Assembly: GCF_029227915.1 (NCBI RefSeq)
Contig: NC_079883.1
Span: 22,818,001-22,878,000 of the forward strand
From: Hydractinia symbiolongicarpus
Lineage: Eukaryota; Cnidaria; Hydrozoa; Anthoathecata; Hydractiniidae
DNA: 60,000 nucleotides
Direction: 5' to 3'
Shown here: positions 58,273 through 60,000 of the stretch, in pieces
Layout: the number at the start of each line of letters is the position of its first letter
Position numbering within the stretch: position 1 is the stretch's first letter
Notes under the pieces: generated by a model
Seen by the model: only the letters and a program-made list of their open reading frames with translations
The model's database searches: none
Told to the model about the DNA's origin: nothing
Program-made: the position numbers and the translations under genes

Positions 58273-59242
58273 TTTAGCATACAGCATACAACAAATGACT
58301 TTAACATTTACTCCTTTTTTTCTTAGCATTATGAAATGCAAATTGCAAAATCAGCAAAAAAGGAGAAATGTTCACACCTTAATATCAGTACCATTATTAT
58401 ATTTAGCAGTTAAGCAGTTTTTCCTGACTGAAAAAGGAATTTTTTGTTCAAAAAAATAATATTGGAGGCTATTGAATTGCCAAGTGAAGACTTAGTGCAT
58501 GAAGGCCTGGGGCTTTCTCCATGTTCCATAACATTTTTCATAACAAAATAACGCAATAGTATGTGGAAACTAGTTTTCTCAGTCATATGAGCATACATAT
58601 TGCAAAATCATTCTGCATCAGCTACCCTATAGCTAGTGTATATATATACTGTCCATATTACATGAACATCTATTTCCTGGTTTTTACTTTTCATAGCAAA
58701 GTAACTTTCTGTTTTCACAGGCCACACTAGATTGGCTATGTCATGATATCCTGAGCCTTACATCTGGAATGTATTAAAACATATATGACATTTACTTATC
58801 TTTGCAATCTTTCATCATATAATATATAACAATTTTTTTTTTTTATAAAACTAGACAGGTTGGAGAATATTTTTAGTAAAGATCTGTTTACCACGTGTAC
58901 TCTCCTCCACAGATCCTTATTGGTAATTCAGTTCACCAAGTTTACTTTCTTAATGCCGTATTTGTTTTTTGAGCAACAGAAAAAGGTACATACACGATGT
59001 TGTTTAAGGCAGCTACTAGCTATATCTGAGACAAGTCACAATGTATTGCAACCATTTTTACAACAAAATAGAATTATAAATATATAATTGCAGTGGATCT
59101 TACATTTGAAAAAACAAATCATTGAATTAAGATGTAAATCACGAATCTAGAATGTTTCAGCTTTCTTTTTTGCTCATTCCAGCGTCATTACAAATACTAA
59201 TAAAAATACTGGCAATATATACAAATACCAATACAATAGAGT
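58273..59242. other. Non-coding stretch
   Basis: Short open frames only, without domain motifs or coherent splice partners. Nothing supportable is seen. Confidence 0.4.
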
Positions 59243-59370
59243 AGAAACTCCGCTTCACCACCACATAACTTAAAGGTTTTGAATATAAAAGCGACACTCT
59301 GCAAAATGTGGTGAACAGGTGGGTATGTGAAGTCAAACATCAAAATTAAGTTATGTGGTGAGCAAAGTTG
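59243..59370. repeat. Inverted-repeat element with CACCACATAACTTA arms
   Basis: CACCACATAACTTA at 59259-59272 pairs perfectly with TAAGTTATGTGGTG at 59347-59360, and the flanking AACTCCGCTT and AGCAAAGTTG extend the match imperfectly. Confidence 0.65.
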
Positions 59371-60000
59371 CCAGATCGCGCAGAAACGCTTGTGTAGATA
59401 ATCACATAATTTAGGACGGTATACACGACTTGGTGTTATTCTTGATTCTTATCTTGATTTTTCTTTTTGTTATATACTTATAAAAAATATATGTAGCTAG
59501 CTATAGATAGCTAGCAGAGTATTATCTTTTTATCTTTAAATGTTGTTTACAAATAAACAAAACTTATACGCCAGAAAATATATATAGCCAAATAAAAAGA
59601 TTAAAGAAAAAGGGAAGTAGGCACCTTTAAAAGCAGTCTAAAGTGTATGTATATACATAGGAAGAAAAAAACTGTGGCCGCAACATCACTGCAGCGAAGC
59701 TTTTGGTGGGCTTTCCCGCCAACTCGATTCGCGGACGTATGATCAAAGGACGCAAGTCCCTTCGACCAATGTGGAAACAAAACTTTAGGGGAACAACTTC
59801 TTCGTTTTTAAATTTGCACTCTCTCTATCGCTTTCTGACATTTTAGCTTACCAGCTAGAAACTATTTTCTTCGCACCACCACGCATATCCGAAAGTGAGA
59901 AAAATCCTGGGAACAATCAACAACACCTATTACATCATTTTTAATTTTTAAAAATTTCATATTCGTAAAACTAAAAAGCGTATTCAGGGGCGTAGCCAGA
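59371..60000. other. Right-edge non-coding stretch
   Basis: No gene is seen. It includes GTAGCTAGCTATAGATAGCT-type simple repeat at about 59493. The last bases (GGGGCGTAGCCAGA) look like the start of a dispersed repeat that continues beyond the window. Confidence 0.35.

Overview
The window is nuclear DNA from an intron-rich, AT-rich animal. Four protein-coding genes can be resolved exon by exon, with GT-AG introns and reading frames that close exactly. The terminal inverted-repeat elements, LINEs and satellite-like introns also fit a metazoan. A hydrozoan or other cnidarian is my best guess, from general style and from the EGF-plus-chitin-binding secreted protein; that is inference and nothing here proves it. 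I recognise no bacterial gene, rRNA, intact tRNA or CRISPR array.

Layout. (1) 91-15433, + strand: the 3' part of a very large secreted-type gene. It has 62 consecutive EGF exons (63 EGF domains), then a short linker and two chitin-binding (CBM14-like) domains, and it runs off the left edge of the window. Nearly every EGF exon is 117 bp with phase 0 at both ends. The array ends in a recently amplified three-exon higher-order repeat (9837-13083) and also contains a dead EGF exon relic. (2) 20796-26925, - strand: a five-exon, 273-aa PH-domain protein built like evectin/PLEKHB2. Its first coding exon lies in a fresh 264-bp tandem duplication. (3) 28.3-39.4 kb: a transposon-rich block. It holds a decayed APE-type LINE interrupted by a second LINE that has lost the core of its reverse transcriptase. 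It also holds a 1.6-kb element with perfect 37-bp terminal inverted repeats and an internal 53-bp minisatellite, a foldback element related to one in the PLEKHB-like intron, a TA-flanked element rich in simple repeats, and a 1.3-kb element with an 8-bp target-site duplication. (4) 40464-47441, + strand: a nine-exon, 721-aa protein with twelve C2H2-type zinc fingers and a long acidic tail. (5) 50587-56959, - strand: an eleven-exon, 221-aa orthologue of NAA40 (NatD), the histone H4/H2A N-terminal acetyltransferase. The rest is non-coding DNA with small inverted-repeat elements.

The EGF gene and the PH gene converge tail to tail, as do the zinc-finger gene and naa40. No operon-like or pathway link among the four is evident. 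The most unusual object is the EGF array. Every exon is frame-neutral, most domains carry consensus sites for EGF-specific O-glycosylation, the interior is homogenised while the end is diverged, and the protein finishes in chitin-binding modules. It could be an expandable, splice-variable extracellular matrix protein.
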